Assembly: GCF_040720935.1 (NCBI RefSeq)
Contig: NZ_JBFDAE010000007.1
Location: forward strand, 167,034-231,033
DNA length: 64,000 nt
Direction: 5' to 3'
Source: Jejuia sp040720935
GTDB taxonomy: Bacteria > Bacteroidota > Bacteroidia > Flavobacteriales > Flavobacteriaceae
The notes under the pieces are model-generated. The model was not told the origin of the DNA. It saw nothing but the letters and a program-made list of their open reading frames with translations, and ran no database searches. The position numbers and the translations under genes were made by a program. Numbering within the stretch: the stretch's first letter is position 1; each line of letters opens with the position of its first letter. This document shows, piece by piece, positions 25,530 to 34,739 of the stretch.

Positions 25530-26147
25530 ATGAAGGTTGTAATAGCTGATACATCACATATAAAATACGCAGAAATTATCTGTGAAACCATTGCGGAATC
25601 TGCAGCGGTAAGAGGTACTGGTATTGCTAAACGTACCCCAGAATATATTTCAACTAAAATGGAAAATGGCAATGCCGTTATTGCTTTAGATGGTGATAAA
25701 TTTGCTGGATTTTGTTACATTGAGAGATGGGGACACGGTAAGTATGTTGCCAATTCAGGTCTGATTGTCCATCCAGATTATAGAGGGGCTGGACTTGCAA
25801 AACAAATAAAGCATAAGGTATTTGCGCATTCTAGAAAGAAATTTCCAGATGCTAAGGTCTTTAGTATTACCACCGGTTTTGCGGTTATGAAAATGAATAC
25901 GGATTTGGGCTATAAACCTGTTCCTTTTTCAGAATTAACAGATGACCCAACATTTTGGGATGGCTGCCAAACCTGTAAAAACTATGATGTGTTGACCCGT
26001 ACCAATCGAAAAATGTGTTTGTGTACAGGCATGCTTTACGACCCGAAAGCGATAAATAATTCCGAAGCAAAAAAAATAAAAGATAAAGTCTTTAAAAGAT
26101 TAAAACATATTAAGGAAACCATGTTTCTGAAAAAAGATAAAAAGTAG
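25530..26147 (+). CDS. GNAT family acyltransferase, probable first enzyme of the arginine pathway
   Basis: 205 residues with a GNAT fold (about 1-150). The acyl-CoA loop follows VHPDYRGAGLAKQIKHKV, the classic R/Q-x2-G-x-G/A segment. The C-terminal third has two Cys pairs (GCQTCK and MCLCTG) that look like a metal site or disulfides. As first gene of the arg operon it probably N-acylates glutamate (acetyl or succinyl), replacing classical ArgA/ArgJ. The acyl donor cannot be read from the sequence. It starts 76 bp after the second leader ORF. Confidence 0.78.
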   Translation: MKVVIADTSHIKYAEIICETIAESAAVRGTGIAKRTPEYISTKMENGNAVIALDGDKFAGFCYIERWGHGKYVANSGLIVHPDYRGAGLAKQIKHKVFAHSRKKFPDAKVFSITTGFAVMKMNTDLGYKPVPFSELTDDPTFWDGCQTCKNYDVLTRTNRKMCLCTGMLYDPKAINNSEAKKIKDKVFKRLKHIKETMFLKKDKK

Positions 26148-26184
26148 ATTACCGCCTTCGCGGAAATGACAAAAATATAGTGAA

Positions 26185-27360
26185 ATGAAAAAATTAGTAA
26201 TAGCATATAGTGGCGGTTTGGATACCTCGTATTGCGCAGTAAGTTTATCAAAGGAATATGATGTTCATGCCGTAAGTGTGAACACAGGAGGATTTACAGA
26301 TGAAGAAATAAAACATATAGAAAGTAACGCTTATAAAATGGGCGTTTCAACCTATAAAAATATTGATGCAATTGCTACGTTTTACCAAAAAGTAGTAAAG
26401 TATTTGATATTTGGAAATGTATTAAAAAATAGTACGTATCCACTTTCCGTAAGTGCCGAACGTATCATTCAAGCCATCGAAATCATTGAATATGCAAAAA
26501 GCATAGGTGCCGAATATATTGCTCATGGCAGTACAGGTGCAGGAAACGACCAAGTACGTTTTGATATGATATTTCAAACATTGGCGCCAGGGATTAAAAT
26601 TATCACACCGATTAGAGACCAGAAATTAACAAGACAAGAAGAAATAGACTATTTGAAATCTGAAGGTATTGATATGCCTTGGGAAAAATCAAAATATTCC
26701 GTAAACAAAGGACTTTGGGGCACAAGTGTTGGAGGTGTTGAAACTTTAGAATCTGAAAAACCATTACCTAGTGAAGCATATCCATCACAATTAGAAAAAG
26801 ATGGTGAAGAAAAAGTGACTTTAACTTTCAAAAATGGTGAATTTACTGCTTTAAATGGCAAAGAAAATGCTCCTCAAATAAATATTGAAACCCTAAATGA
26901 TATGGCTTCTAAATATGCCATTGGTAGAGATATTCATGTTGGAGATACCATTGTCGGTACCAAAGGGCGTGTTGGTTTTGAGGCTGCTGCTGCGTTAATT
27001 ACTGTAAAAGCGCATCATTTATTAGAGAAGCATACCTTAACAAAATGGCAATTACAACATAAAGAATATGTATCTAGTTTCTATGGGATGCATTTGCATG
27101 AAGGCCAGTATTTAGACCCGGTAATGCGGGATATTGAAGCTTTTTTACAGAGTTCCCAAAAAATGGTTTCTGGAGATGTTGTTGTGAGTTTAAAACCATA
27201 TCACTTTTCTTTAGACGGGATTGTTTCTAAGCATGATTTAATGTCGAGTAAGTTTAGTACTTATGGTGAGGAAAACAAAGCGTGGACAGCGGATGATGCT
27301 AAAGGGTTTATTAAAATTCTAGGAAATCAAAATAAAATATATAGACAAGTGAACTCATAA
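26185..27360 (+). CDS. argG: Argininosuccinate synthase
   Basis: 391 residues, standard length. The ATP pyrophosphatase P-loop AYSGGLDTSYC lies at about 7-17. The segments AHGSTGAGNDQVRFD (about 112-126) and WGTSVGGVETLESE bind citrulline and aspartate in the family. It ligates citrulline and aspartate with ATP. The 37-bp gap from the GNAT gene contains a degenerate CCGCCTTCGCGG repeat. Confidence 0.95.
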   Translation: MKKLVIAYSGGLDTSYCAVSLSKEYDVHAVSVNTGGFTDEEIKHIESNAYKMGVSTYKNIDAIATFYQKVVKYLIFGNVLKNSTYPLSVSAERIIQAIEIIEYAKSIGAEYIAHGSTGAGNDQVRFDMIFQTLAPGIKIITPIRDQKLTRQEEIDYLKSEGIDMPWEKSKYSVNKGLWGTSVGGVETLESEKPLPSEAYPSQLEKDGEEKVTLTFKNGEFTALNGKENAPQINIETLNDMASKYAIGRDIHVGDTIVGTKGRVGFEAAAALITVKAHHLLEKHTLTKWQLQHKEYVSSFYGMHLHEGQYLDPVMRDIEAFLQSSQKMVSGDVVVSLKPYHFSLDGIVSKHDLMSSKFSTYGEENKAWTADDAKGFIKILGNQNKIYRQVNS

Positions 27361-27372
27361 TGCGTGTTTAAG

Positions 27373-27480
27373 GCCTGTCAGTCCCGACGCTTCGGGATTG
27401 AATCCCGAGGTTTGGGGACTGGGTTTAAAAAAAGTTAAACTTCATAAAGATCCTTCAGGTTTTAGAAACCTGAAGGGTCT
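27373..27480. repeat. Two adjacent dispersed palindromes between argG and argC
   Basis: 27373-27424 is a composite with CCCGACGCTTCGGG and TCCCGAGG inside GCCTGTCAGT...ACTGGG flanks. 27448-27480 is a 33-bp palindrome of the CCTTCAGG type whose outer base pair is slightly imperfect (AGATCC against GGGTCT). Both lie in the 135-bp argG-argC gap and fill most of it. Confidence 0.8.
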
Positions 27481-27495
27481 GAAAAAAATATCAAA

Positions 27496-28479
27496 ATGAA
27501 AAACATAAAAGCAGGAATAATAGGTGGTGCAGGTTACACGGCAGGAGAATTAATCAGGTTGTTAATCAATCATCCAAATACTGAAATCGATTTTGTGTTC
27601 AGCACAAGCAATGCTGGAAACAAGATTAGTAAAGTGCATCAAGATTTAGTGGGAAGTTTAGATTTGAAATTTACCGATACAGTAAATCCAGATGTTGACG
27701 TATTGTTTTTGTGTTTAGGTCATGGTAATTCGGTTAAATTTTTATCTGCGAATTCATTTTCGGACCCTACAAAAATTATCGATTTAGGAAACGATTTTAG
27801 ATTAGAAGCTGATAAGGTTTTTAACGGAAAAACATTTGTGTATGGTTTACCGGAATTACAAAGAGACGACATAAAGTCCGCTAAATATATTGCAAATCCA
27901 GGATGTTTTGCAACTGCCATTCAATTAGGGTTATTGCCTTTGGCAGACGAAGGATTGTTGAATAAAGATGTGCATATCAATGCGGTAACAGGAGCAACGG
28001 GAGCAGGAACATCATTGTCTGCAACCACGCATTATACTTGGAGAGATAATAATTTTTCGTATTACAAACCGTTTACGCATCAGCATTTAGGGGAGATAAA
28101 TCAGTCGGTAAATCAATTACAAAACGATTTTTCTTCGGAAATTATTTTTATGCCAAATAGGGGTAATTTTTCTAGAGGGATTTTTGCAACTATTTATACC
28201 GATTTTGAAGGTTCTGTTGAAGAAGCAAAAGAAATTTACACCTCTTTTTATAAAGACGCTAAATTTACGTTTGTATCTGATGAGTTTTTACATATGAAAC
28301 AGGTAGTGAACACCAATAAATGTTTGGTGCATTTACTCAAACACAATGGTAAATTATTAATTACAAGTACTATTGATAATTTATTAAAAGGTGCTTCTGG
28401 ACAGGCAGTTCAAAATATGAATTTAATGTTTGGTTTAGAAGAAACGACTGGATTAGGATTAAAAGCGACGTATTTCTAG
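27496..28479 (+). CDS. argC: N-acetyl (or N-succinyl)-gamma-glutamyl-phosphate reductase
   Basis: 327 residues. The NADP fold is GIIGGAGYTAGELIRLL (8-24) and the catalytic Cys is in NPGCFATAIQLG (about 134-145). The sequence HQHLGEINQS carries the catalytic His. It reduces the gamma-phosphate of the N-acylglutamyl phosphate made by ArgB. Length and motifs are typical of the short Bacteroidota type. Confidence 0.94.
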   Translation: MKNIKAGIIGGAGYTAGELIRLLINHPNTEIDFVFSTSNAGNKISKVHQDLVGSLDLKFTDTVNPDVDVLFLCLGHGNSVKFLSANSFSDPTKIIDLGNDFRLEADKVFNGKTFVYGLPELQRDDIKSAKYIANPGCFATAIQLGLLPLADEGLLNKDVHINAVTGATGAGTSLSATTHYTWRDNNFSYYKPFTHQHLGEINQSVNQLQNDFSSEIIFMPNRGNFSRGIFATIYTDFEGSVEEAKEIYTSFYKDAKFTFVSDEFLHMKQVVNTNKCLVHLLKHNGKLLITSTIDNLLKGASGQAVQNMNLMFGLEETTGLGLKATYF

Positions 28480-28480
28480 A

Positions 28481-28676
28481 GCCCACCTAGCTTCCCCGAA
28501 GGGGAGGAATGGTTTGTGGCACAAAACGTTGACGGTGTGAAATAATATGAATAAGATCCTTTTCCAAAGAAGAGGAAACACAAGTGAGTAAGTGAAAAAT
28601 TTAATAACTTAAAATAAAAGTGCTTTATTCCTCCCCCTTGGGGAGTCCCGATAGTTATCGGGGAAGAAGGGGCTTA
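28481..28676 (+). repeat. Two CCCC-type palindromic repeats between argC and proC
   Basis: 28481-28508 has CTTCCCC-GAA-GGGGAGG. 28628-28676 has CTCCCCC-TT-GGGGAG interrupted by a 16-bp module CCCGATAGTTATCGGG (28647-28662), then GAAGAAGGGGCTT. The second is a repeat nested inside a repeat and lies just before the proC start at 28685. Confidence 0.8.
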
Positions 28677-28684
28677 TTGTAATT

Positions 28685-29473
28685 ATGAAAATAGCCATAA
28701 TAGGTACAGGAAATTTAGGAAGCTCGATTGCAAAAGGGCTTATTGGTAGCAAATCGTTTACAACCTTGTATTTAAGTGATAGAAATACGATACAAGTTGA
28801 TGCGTATAAAGACGTTAAAAATGTTACTGTTACAAACGATAATACGCTGGCGGTAATAAATAGCGATGTGGTAATTTTTGCCCTTCAGCCTAAGCATATT
28901 AATGGTGTCTTAGAAAGTGTGGCATCGAAAATTACAAGCAATCACGTGATAATGTCTGTTGCAGCAGGTGTTGAAATTTCTAGAATTGAAAAGTGTATTG
29001 GTAGCGACAAAACGATTATTCGTGTGATGCCCAATACCGCGATTTCTATTGGAAAATCTATGACCTGTTTGGCAGGAAATTCGAAAGGGATTGCGAAGAT
29101 GGATTTTGCTAAAGGTATTTTTGATTTGCTTGGAACAACGATGGTCATTCCAGAAGAACAAATACAGGCCGCAACAGTTATTTGTGCTAGTGGTATTGCC
29201 TTTTGGATGCGTTTGGTGCGTGCAACTTCGCAAGGTGCCATCCAACTGGGTTTTGAAGCTAAAGAAGCGCATGAATTGGCGTTGCAAACCTGTTATGGTG
29301 CTGTGAGTTTATTGTTGGAATCTGGAAGACATCCTGAGGAAGAAATAGATCGTGTTACAACACCAAGTGGTTGTACTATCGAGGGTTTAAACGAGATGGA
29401 ACACCAAGGTTTAAGCTCCTCTTTAATTAAAGGAATTAACGCGTCTTTTGAAAAAATTAATCAATTAAAATAG
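28685..29473 (+). CDS. proC: Pyrroline-5-carboxylate reductase
   Basis: 262 residues. The NAD(P) fold is KIAIIGTGNLGSSIAKGL (2-19) and the C-terminal signature is DRVTTPSGCTIEGLNEMEHQ (about 225-244), matching the P5CR pattern. It makes proline from pyrroline-5-carboxylate. Its presence among arg genes, with proA and proB nearby, shows proline and arginine synthesis from glutamate are co-expressed. The start lies after a CCCC-type repeat ending GAAGAAGGGGCTT. Confidence 0.93.
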   Translation: MKIAIIGTGNLGSSIAKGLIGSKSFTTLYLSDRNTIQVDAYKDVKNVTVTNDNTLAVINSDVVIFALQPKHINGVLESVASKITSNHVIMSVAAGVEISRIEKCIGSDKTIIRVMPNTAISIGKSMTCLAGNSKGIAKMDFAKGIFDLLGTTMVIPEEQIQAATVICASGIAFWMRLVRATSQGAIQLGFEAKEAHELALQTCYGAVSLLLESGRHPEEEIDRVTTPSGCTIEGLNEMEHQGLSSSLIKGINASFEKINQLK

Positions 29474-29480
29474 AATTAAA

Positions 29481-30605
29481 ATGCCATTATTTGACGTTTA
29501 TCCATTATATAATGTAACTCCGGTTTCGGGAAAAGGCATCCATGTTTATGATGACAAGGGTATTGAGTATTTAGATCTTTACGGAGGGCATGCTGTAATT
29601 TCAATTGGGCATGCGCATCCTAATTATGTTAAGGCAATTACGCATCAAGTGGAGACTTTAGGTTTTTATTCCAACGCAATTCAGAATCCGTTACAAGTGG
29701 AGTTAGCCGATAAGTTAGAAGCACTTTCTGGTTGTGAAGACTATGAATTGTTTTTATGTAATTCCGGAGCTGAAGCCAATGAAAATGCTTTGAAATTAGC
29801 ATCTTTTAAAACAGGAAAAAAGCGGGTTGTGGCTTTTAGTAATGGGTTTCACGGACGTACGTCGGCAGCTGTTGCAGCAACCGATAATAAAAGTATTATT
29901 GCACCAATTAATGCACAACAAGCCGTAACTATTTTGCCTTTAAATGATATTGAAGGTGTGAAGGCTGAATTAGAAAAAGGAGATGTTTGTGCTGTTATTG
30001 TTGAGTTTATTCAGGGTGTTGGTGGTTTAGATCAGGGTTCAGCAGAATTCTTTGAAGCAATTGATAAACTTTGTAAAGCAAACAATACGATGTTTATTGC
30101 AGATGAGGTACAATCGGGTTACGGTAGGTCTGGGAAGTTTTTTGCATTTCAGCATTATAACGTAGCGCCAGATATTATTTCTATCGCCAAAGGCATGGGG
30201 AACGGATTCCCTATTGGAGGGATTTTAATTCATCCGGATATTGAATCTAAACATGGTATGCTAGGAACGACTTTTGGAGGAAATCACCTAGCTTGTGTTG
30301 CTGGTTTAGCGGTTTTAAATACGATTGAAGATGAAAATTTGATAGACAATGTAAATGCCATGTCTGAGTATTTTATTTCGATAGCTAAAACCATTCCTCA
30401 GATAAAAAATATTAAAGGAAGAGGTTTGATGATTGGTTTAGAATTCGATTTTGAAGTTGGTGACCTACGCAAAGATTTAATTTACAATTATAAGATATTT
30501 ACCGGAGGCGCGGCTAATAAGAAGTTGTTGAGGATTTTACCGCCATTAAATATTGAGAGACAGCATATTGATCAATTTTTTGAAGCTTTGAAGAAAGCTT
30601 TGTAG
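29481..30605 (+). CDS. argD: Acetyl(succinyl)ornithine aminotransferase
   Basis: 374 residues of class III aminotransferase. The PLP lysine is in SIAKGMGNGFPIGG (about 233-246), with FHGRTSAAVAAT and LFLCNSGAEANENALKL being the cofactor-binding segments. It transfers an amino group to the N-acylglutamate semialdehyde. It starts 7 bp after proC. Confidence 0.93.
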   Translation: MPLFDVYPLYNVTPVSGKGIHVYDDKGIEYLDLYGGHAVISIGHAHPNYVKAITHQVETLGFYSNAIQNPLQVELADKLEALSGCEDYELFLCNSGAEANENALKLASFKTGKKRVVAFSNGFHGRTSAAVAATDNKSIIAPINAQQAVTILPLNDIEGVKAELEKGDVCAVIVEFIQGVGGLDQGSAEFFEAIDKLCKANNTMFIADEVQSGYGRSGKFFAFQHYNVAPDIISIAKGMGNGFPIGGILIHPDIESKHGMLGTTFGGNHLACVAGLAVLNTIEDENLIDNVNAMSEYFISIAKTIPQIKNIKGRGLMIGLEFDFEVGDLRKDLIYNYKIFTGGAANKKLLRILPPLNIERQHIDQFFEALKKAL

Positions 30606-30613
30606 AAGCTGAA

Positions 30614-30648
30614 GATTTTTATCACGCAAAGCCGCAAGGGCGCAAAGA
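30614..30648. repeat. Dispersed CACGCAAAG...CGCAAAG repeat
   Basis: The string TTTTATCACGCAAAGCCGC followed by AAGGGCGCAAAGAAA matches a repeat I recall as widespread in Flavobacteria (CACGCAAAGNCGC...GGCGCAAAG). It lies in the argD-proA gap, which also contains the tandem heptamer. Confidence 0.6.
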
Positions 30649-30717
30649 AATTGAGCGTAAAATGAAGGTAAAATAAGTTGATAAATGTTGATTAACGAAC
30701 AACGATTAACGATTTTT

Positions 30718-30808
30718 GAATACTGAATACTGAATACTGAATACTGAATACTGAATACTGAATACTGAATACTGAATACTGAATACTGAATACTGAATAC
30801 TGAATACT
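30718..30808 (+). repeat. Tandem heptanucleotide repeat, 13 perfect copies of GAATACT
   Basis: Thirteen uninterrupted GAATACT units (91 bp) end 6 bp before the proA start codon at 30815. Perfect identity between units points to active slippage. Because the array lies in the 5' untranslated region, a change in copy number would alter the leader length in 7-bp steps and not the protein. The frame carries TGA in every unit, so no coding passes through it. Confidence 0.97.
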
Positions 30809-30814
30809 GAAAAA

Positions 30815-32008
30815 ATGAACACCCTATTATCCATAGAAAAAAGAAACGCTGTTTTACTTAAAATGGCAGAACTTTTAGAACAAGAACGTCAAGCAATAAT
30901 TACTATAAACAAGACAGATTTAGAAGCTTACAAAGGCGACGACATTTCGATGTTTGATCGTTTAAAAGTTGATGATTCTAAGGTCGATGAAATGATTAAA
31001 TCCGTAACACATTTGGCATCGCAAGAAGATCCGGTTGGTGTGGAGCGTTTTAGTTTTAAACACGATAATGGGATGCAAGTCTATAATAAAACGGCATCGT
31101 TTGGAACGGTGTTGATTATTTATGAATCGCGTCCAGATGTTACTGTAGAGGCTGCTGGTATTGCATTTAAATCAGGTAATAAAATATTATTAAAAGGTGG
31201 GAAGGAATCTTTAAATTCAAACTTAAAAATTGTTGCATTGTGGCATCAGGCTTTGAAAGAAGAAGGCGCATCTACCGATTGGGTAGAATATTTACAATTC
31301 AACAGAACCGAAACACAAGCCTTTTTAGAAAAACCAACCCAAAAAGTCGATTTGATCGTACCTCGTGGTGGCGAACGTTTAATTGCTTTTGTAAAGCAAC
31401 ATGCTACTTGTCCTGTAATTATTAGTGGTCGTGGCAATAACTTTGTATATGTGCATAAGGAAGCGGATTTAGATATTGCTTTGGATGTGATTCTCAATGG
31501 GAAATCAAAAATATCTGCGTGTAATGCTGTCGATAAAGTCTTAATTGATGAACATCTGCCGAATAAAGAAGAATTTATAAAACGGTTAATTTCAAAATTA
31601 AAAGCATTTAATATTGAAATTATTGGCGATAAGTCCACCTCTAAATTTGAAGAAATCAAACCTTTTGAATCTGACGATATTTGGTATCAAGAGTTTCTGG
31701 ATTATAAAATTCTTATTGGAGAAATTGGGTCTAATGCAGAAACCATTGCCATGATAAATAAGTATTCTGGCGGACATTCATCAGTAATTGTCACAACAAA
31801 CGAAACTGAAGCTAAACATTTTATGGAAAATGTAGATACTGCTGCGGTCTATCATAATGCATCCACGCGTTTTACAGATGGCGGACAATTAGGACTGGGT
31901 GGCGAATTGGCGATCAGTACAGATAAATTACACCAACGCGGGCCAATTGGTTTACAGCATTTGGTAACCAATAAATGGTATGTTCACGGAAACGGACAAA
32001 TAAGATAA
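30815..32008 (+). CDS. proA: Glutamate-5-semialdehyde dehydrogenase (gamma-glutamyl phosphate reductase)
   Basis: 397 residues of aldehyde-dehydrogenase-like fold. The family segments are YESRPDVTVEAAGIAFKSGN and IVPRGGERLIAFV. The catalytic Cys is in SACNAVDKVL (about residue 233), and FTDGGQLGLGGELAISTDKLHQRGP is at the end, each quoted in part. It reduces gamma-glutamyl phosphate for proline synthesis. The ATG lies 6 bp after the GAATACT array, within GAAAAAATG, with no Shine-Dalgarno. Confidence 0.94.
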   Translation: MNTLLSIEKRNAVLLKMAELLEQERQAIITINKTDLEAYKGDDISMFDRLKVDDSKVDEMIKSVTHLASQEDPVGVERFSFKHDNGMQVYNKTASFGTVLIIYESRPDVTVEAAGIAFKSGNKILLKGGKESLNSNLKIVALWHQALKEEGASTDWVEYLQFNRTETQAFLEKPTQKVDLIVPRGGERLIAFVKQHATCPVIISGRGNNFVYVHKEADLDIALDVILNGKSKISACNAVDKVLIDEHLPNKEEFIKRLISKLKAFNIEIIGDKSTSKFEEIKPFESDDIWYQEFLDYKILIGEIGSNAETIAMINKYSGGHSSVIVTTNETEAKHFMENVDTAAVYHNASTRFTDGGQLGLGGELAISTDKLHQRGPIGLQHLVTNKWYVHGNGQIR

Positions 32009-32098
32009 GGTGCAGGCCCATAATGGGCATTTAAGAAATAAGTCAGTATTCATCAATATCAACGAAAGATAAACTAGAACTGGTGAAGTTTTAAATAA

Positions 32099-32860
32099 AT
32101 GAAAAAGAAACGCATATTACTAAAAGTAGGTTCTAACACGCTTACTAAAGAAACCGATAATATATCAAGAGGGAAAATTGAAGATATGGCAAATCAAATT
32201 GCAAAACTTCAAGAAAGCTGTGAGTTTATTATTGTGAGTTCTGGCGCTATAGCGGTTGCCAAACAGTTTGTGAAATTGGAAAGTAAACGCAAGGAGATTT
32301 TCGTAAAACAAGCTCTGGCTTCAATTGGTCAGCCTCATTTAATCCGTATTTATCAGGAGATTTTTAGAGAGTATGGCTTATTGAGTTCGCAATGCTTATT
32401 GTCGTATTCAGATTTTGAAAAGAAAGAAAGCAGAACCAATATTATGAACACGATCAATGTTTTGGTAAATAATAATTACATTCCGATTATTAATGAAAAT
32501 GATACGGTTGCGACAGACGAAATCAAATTTGGTGATAATGATAAGCTAGGGGCTTTAACAGCTTCACTTTTAAATGTAGATTTGTTTATCATTGCAACCA
32601 ATACAAACGGTATTTACACCAAAACATCCATGGAAAATGGGACACCTAAAACGATTGAAACCGTTTTAGATTTTGATGAATTGAGACAGCAAGTAGTGAA
32701 TTCTAAATCATCACATGGTAGTGGTGGGATGCAGTCTAAAATTGAAGCGGCATCGGTGACCAAAAAAGCGAATATAGAAACTTGGATTGTAAACGGGTTG
32801 GAAGATGATTTTATAATAAATGCATTTGAAGATAAAGTGCCGTTTACTAAAATAAAATAA
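32099..32860 (+). CDS. proB: Glutamate 5-kinase (without PUA domain)
   Basis: 253 residues of amino-acid kinase fold. The opening is ILLKVGSNTLTKE, with FIIVSSGAIAVAK and INENDTVATDEIKFGDNDKL binding substrate and ATP. The C-terminal PUA domain of longer ProB enzymes (about 370 residues) is absent, as is usual in this lineage. It phosphorylates glutamate at the gamma position, the first step to proline. It follows proA after 90 bp. Confidence 0.92.
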   Translation: MKKKRILLKVGSNTLTKETDNISRGKIEDMANQIAKLQESCEFIIVSSGAIAVAKQFVKLESKRKEIFVKQALASIGQPHLIRIYQEIFREYGLLSSQCLLSYSDFEKKESRTNIMNTINVLVNNNYIPIINENDTVATDEIKFGDNDKLGALTASLLNVDLFIIATNTNGIYTKTSMENGTPKTIETVLDFDELRQQVVNSKSSHGSGGMQSKIEAASVTKKANIETWIVNGLEDDFIINAFEDKVPFTKIK

Positions 32861-32868
32861 AAAATCCC

Positions 32869-32901
32869 AGACCTGTCAGGTTTTTAAAACCTGACAGGTC
32901 T
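32869..32901. repeat. 33-bp dispersed palindrome (CCTGTCAGG type)
   Basis: Same sequence class as 22196-22228. It sits in the 60-bp gap between proB and argF', starting 8 bp after the proB stop. Confidence 0.9.
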
Positions 32902-32920
32902 AAAGAAGCGATTAAAAAAA

Positions 32921-33862
32921 ATGAAACATTACACTTCCATACACGATATAGATAACATCAATTCTTGGATTGAAGAAGCGAAGCAATTAAAAGTAAATCC
33001 GCTTAAACATCATGAATTGGGTAAAAACAAGACCATTGGATTATTGTTTTTCAATTCTAGTTTACGTACCCGTTTAAGCACCCAAAAAGCAGCGTTGAAT
33101 TTAGGGATGAACCCTATTGTGATGAACGTGTCAGGCGATGCTTGGGGTATCGAATTTGGAGACGGCACTATAATGAATGGCAATACAGCAGAACACATCA
33201 AAGAAGCCGCAGCGGTAGTTTCCCAGTATTGCGATATTATCGCCGTAAGAGCATTCCCGACGTTAACCGATAAGGTTAAAGATGAAAGTGAACATGTACT
33301 AAAATCATTTGTGAAATTCGCTTCCGTACCTATTGTAAACATGGAAAGTGCTACTGGACATCCATTGCAAGGATTAACCGATGCTATTACAATTTCAGAA
33401 CATGCAAAAGTTGCACGTCCAAAAGTGGTTTTAAGTTGGGCACCGCATATTAAGGCTTTACCACATGCGGTAGCAAATAGTTTTGTGCAGGCGATGCAAA
33501 AAATGGATGTGGAATTTGTAATCGCAAACCCTGAAGGTTATGATTTAAACCCTGAAATTACAGGAAATACAGAAGTTTTTCACAATCAAGAAGCAGCATT
33601 TAAAGATGCCGATTTTGTCTATACTAAAAACTGGAGCAGTTATTCCGATTACGGAAAAGTTTTAAATAAAGAAACAGACTGGATGATTACCAAAGACAAA
33701 ATAGGCGATGCTAAATTCATGCATTGTTTACCTGTAAGACGAAATGTTGTTGTGGAAGATGCGGTTTTGGATAGTGAGAGCTCTTTAGTAATTCAACAAG
33801 CCAATAATAGGACTTTTGCTGCACAATTGGTACTTAAAAAGATATTGGAAAGTAATAAGTAA
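32921..33862 (+). CDS. argF': N-acylornithine (acetyl- or succinylornithine) carbamoyltransferase
   Basis: 313 residues. The carbamoyl phosphate loop reads SLRTRLSTQ (about 46-54) and HCLPVRRNVVVEDAV lies near the C-terminus. The insert GDAWGIEFGDGTIMNG is the hallmark of the N-acylornithine branch seen in Bacteroides and Xanthomonas, rather than ordinary ornithine carbamoyltransferase. It carbamoylates the N-acylated ornithine, so deacylation by ArgE happens after this step. Whether the acyl group is acetyl or succinyl cannot be settled by eye. Confidence 0.9.
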   Translation: MKHYTSIHDIDNINSWIEEAKQLKVNPLKHHELGKNKTIGLLFFNSSLRTRLSTQKAALNLGMNPIVMNVSGDAWGIEFGDGTIMNGNTAEHIKEAAAVVSQYCDIIAVRAFPTLTDKVKDESEHVLKSFVKFASVPIVNMESATGHPLQGLTDAITISEHAKVARPKVVLSWAPHIKALPHAVANSFVQAMQKMDVEFVIANPEGYDLNPEITGNTEVFHNQEAAFKDADFVYTKNWSSYSDYGKVLNKETDWMITKDKIGDAKFMHCLPVRRNVVVEDAVLDSESSLVIQQANNRTFAAQLVLKKILESNK

Positions 33863-33867
33863 GTTAA

Positions 33868-33948
33868 CGTCATTGCGAATGAGGAACGATTGAAGCAATC
33901 TCTTCAAAAGAAACAGATTACTTCGTCATAAAAACTCCTCGTAATGAC
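33868..33948. repeat. CGTCATTGCGA-type dispersed repeat
   Basis: The arms GTCATTGCGAATGAGGA and TCCTCGTAATGAC bracket GAAGCAATCTC and AGATTACTTCGTC. This is the architecture of the CGTCATTGCGAGGA repeats known in many bacterial genomes. The copy is diverged, so it is probably old. It fills the argF'-argB gap. Confidence 0.75.
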
Positions 33949-33961
33949 AAATTGAATTAGA

Positions 33962-34738
33962 ATGGAAAAACTGTCAATTATAAAAATAGGAGGAAACATC
34001 ATTGAAGATGATGCAGCCTTAAGCGCATTTCTAAAATTATTTTCAAACTTAAAAGGGCGAAAAATTTTGGTACATGGCGGCGGAAAACGTGCCACACATA
34101 TCGCTTCTAAATTAGGGATTGCATCTAAAATGATAAATGGCAGACGCATTACGGATGCCGAAACCTTAAAAGTAATCACTATGGTTTACGGTGGTTTGGT
34201 TAACAAAAATGTGGTAGCGAAACTGCAGGCTTTAAACACCAATGCCATTGGATTGACTGGAGCGGATATAAATAGCATCAAATCTGAAAAACGACCGGTT
34301 AAAGAGATTGATTATGGTTTTGTTGGCGATGTTAAAAAAGTTGCTCACAAGGCTATCGATAAATTAATTCAAGCCGATTTCACACCAGTATTTTGTGCGA
34401 TTACACACGATGGAAACGGACAACTCCTAAACACAAATGCAGACACGATAACGTCGCAAGTAGCAGTTGGGATGAGTAATTTATACGACACATCAATTTA
34501 TTATTGTTTTGAATTGAATGGTGTTTTAGAAGATATCAACGATAAAAATTCAGTAATTAAACATATCGATTCCAAAATCTATAAAGAGCTGTTGGGTAAA
34601 GGTGTTATTGCAGATGGCATGCTGCCCAAATTAGAAAACTGTTTTGATGCTTTACGACATGGTGTCAATACGATAAACATGGGAAACACCGCGATGTTAA
34701 CTCAAGAAAATGATAATTTCACTAAAATAACCTTATAA
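33962..34738 (+). CDS. argB: N-acetyl(succinyl)glutamate kinase
   Basis: 258 residues of amino-acid kinase fold. The opening is LSIIKIGGNIIEDDAAL, with KILVHGGGKRATHIASKLG and the nucleotide-binding end VIADGMLPKLENCFDAL. It phosphorylates the N-acylglutamate. The length matches single-domain ArgB. argE starts 1 bp after the stop, so the two are translationally coupled. Confidence 0.93.
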   Translation: MEKLSIIKIGGNIIEDDAALSAFLKLFSNLKGRKILVHGGGKRATHIASKLGIASKMINGRRITDAETLKVITMVYGGLVNKNVVAKLQALNTNAIGLTGADINSIKSEKRPVKEIDYGFVGDVKKVAHKAIDKLIQADFTPVFCAITHDGNGQLLNTNADTITSQVAVGMSNLYDTSIYYCFELNGVLEDINDKNSVIKHIDSKIYKELLGKGVIADGMLPKLENCFDALRHGVNTINMGNTAMLTQENDNFTKITL

Positions 34739-34739
34739 C

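Noticed and set aside
30718..30808. CRISPR-like or satellite array
   Set aside because: Units are 7 bp and contiguous without spacers, so this is a microsatellite-type repeat and not a CRISPR array.
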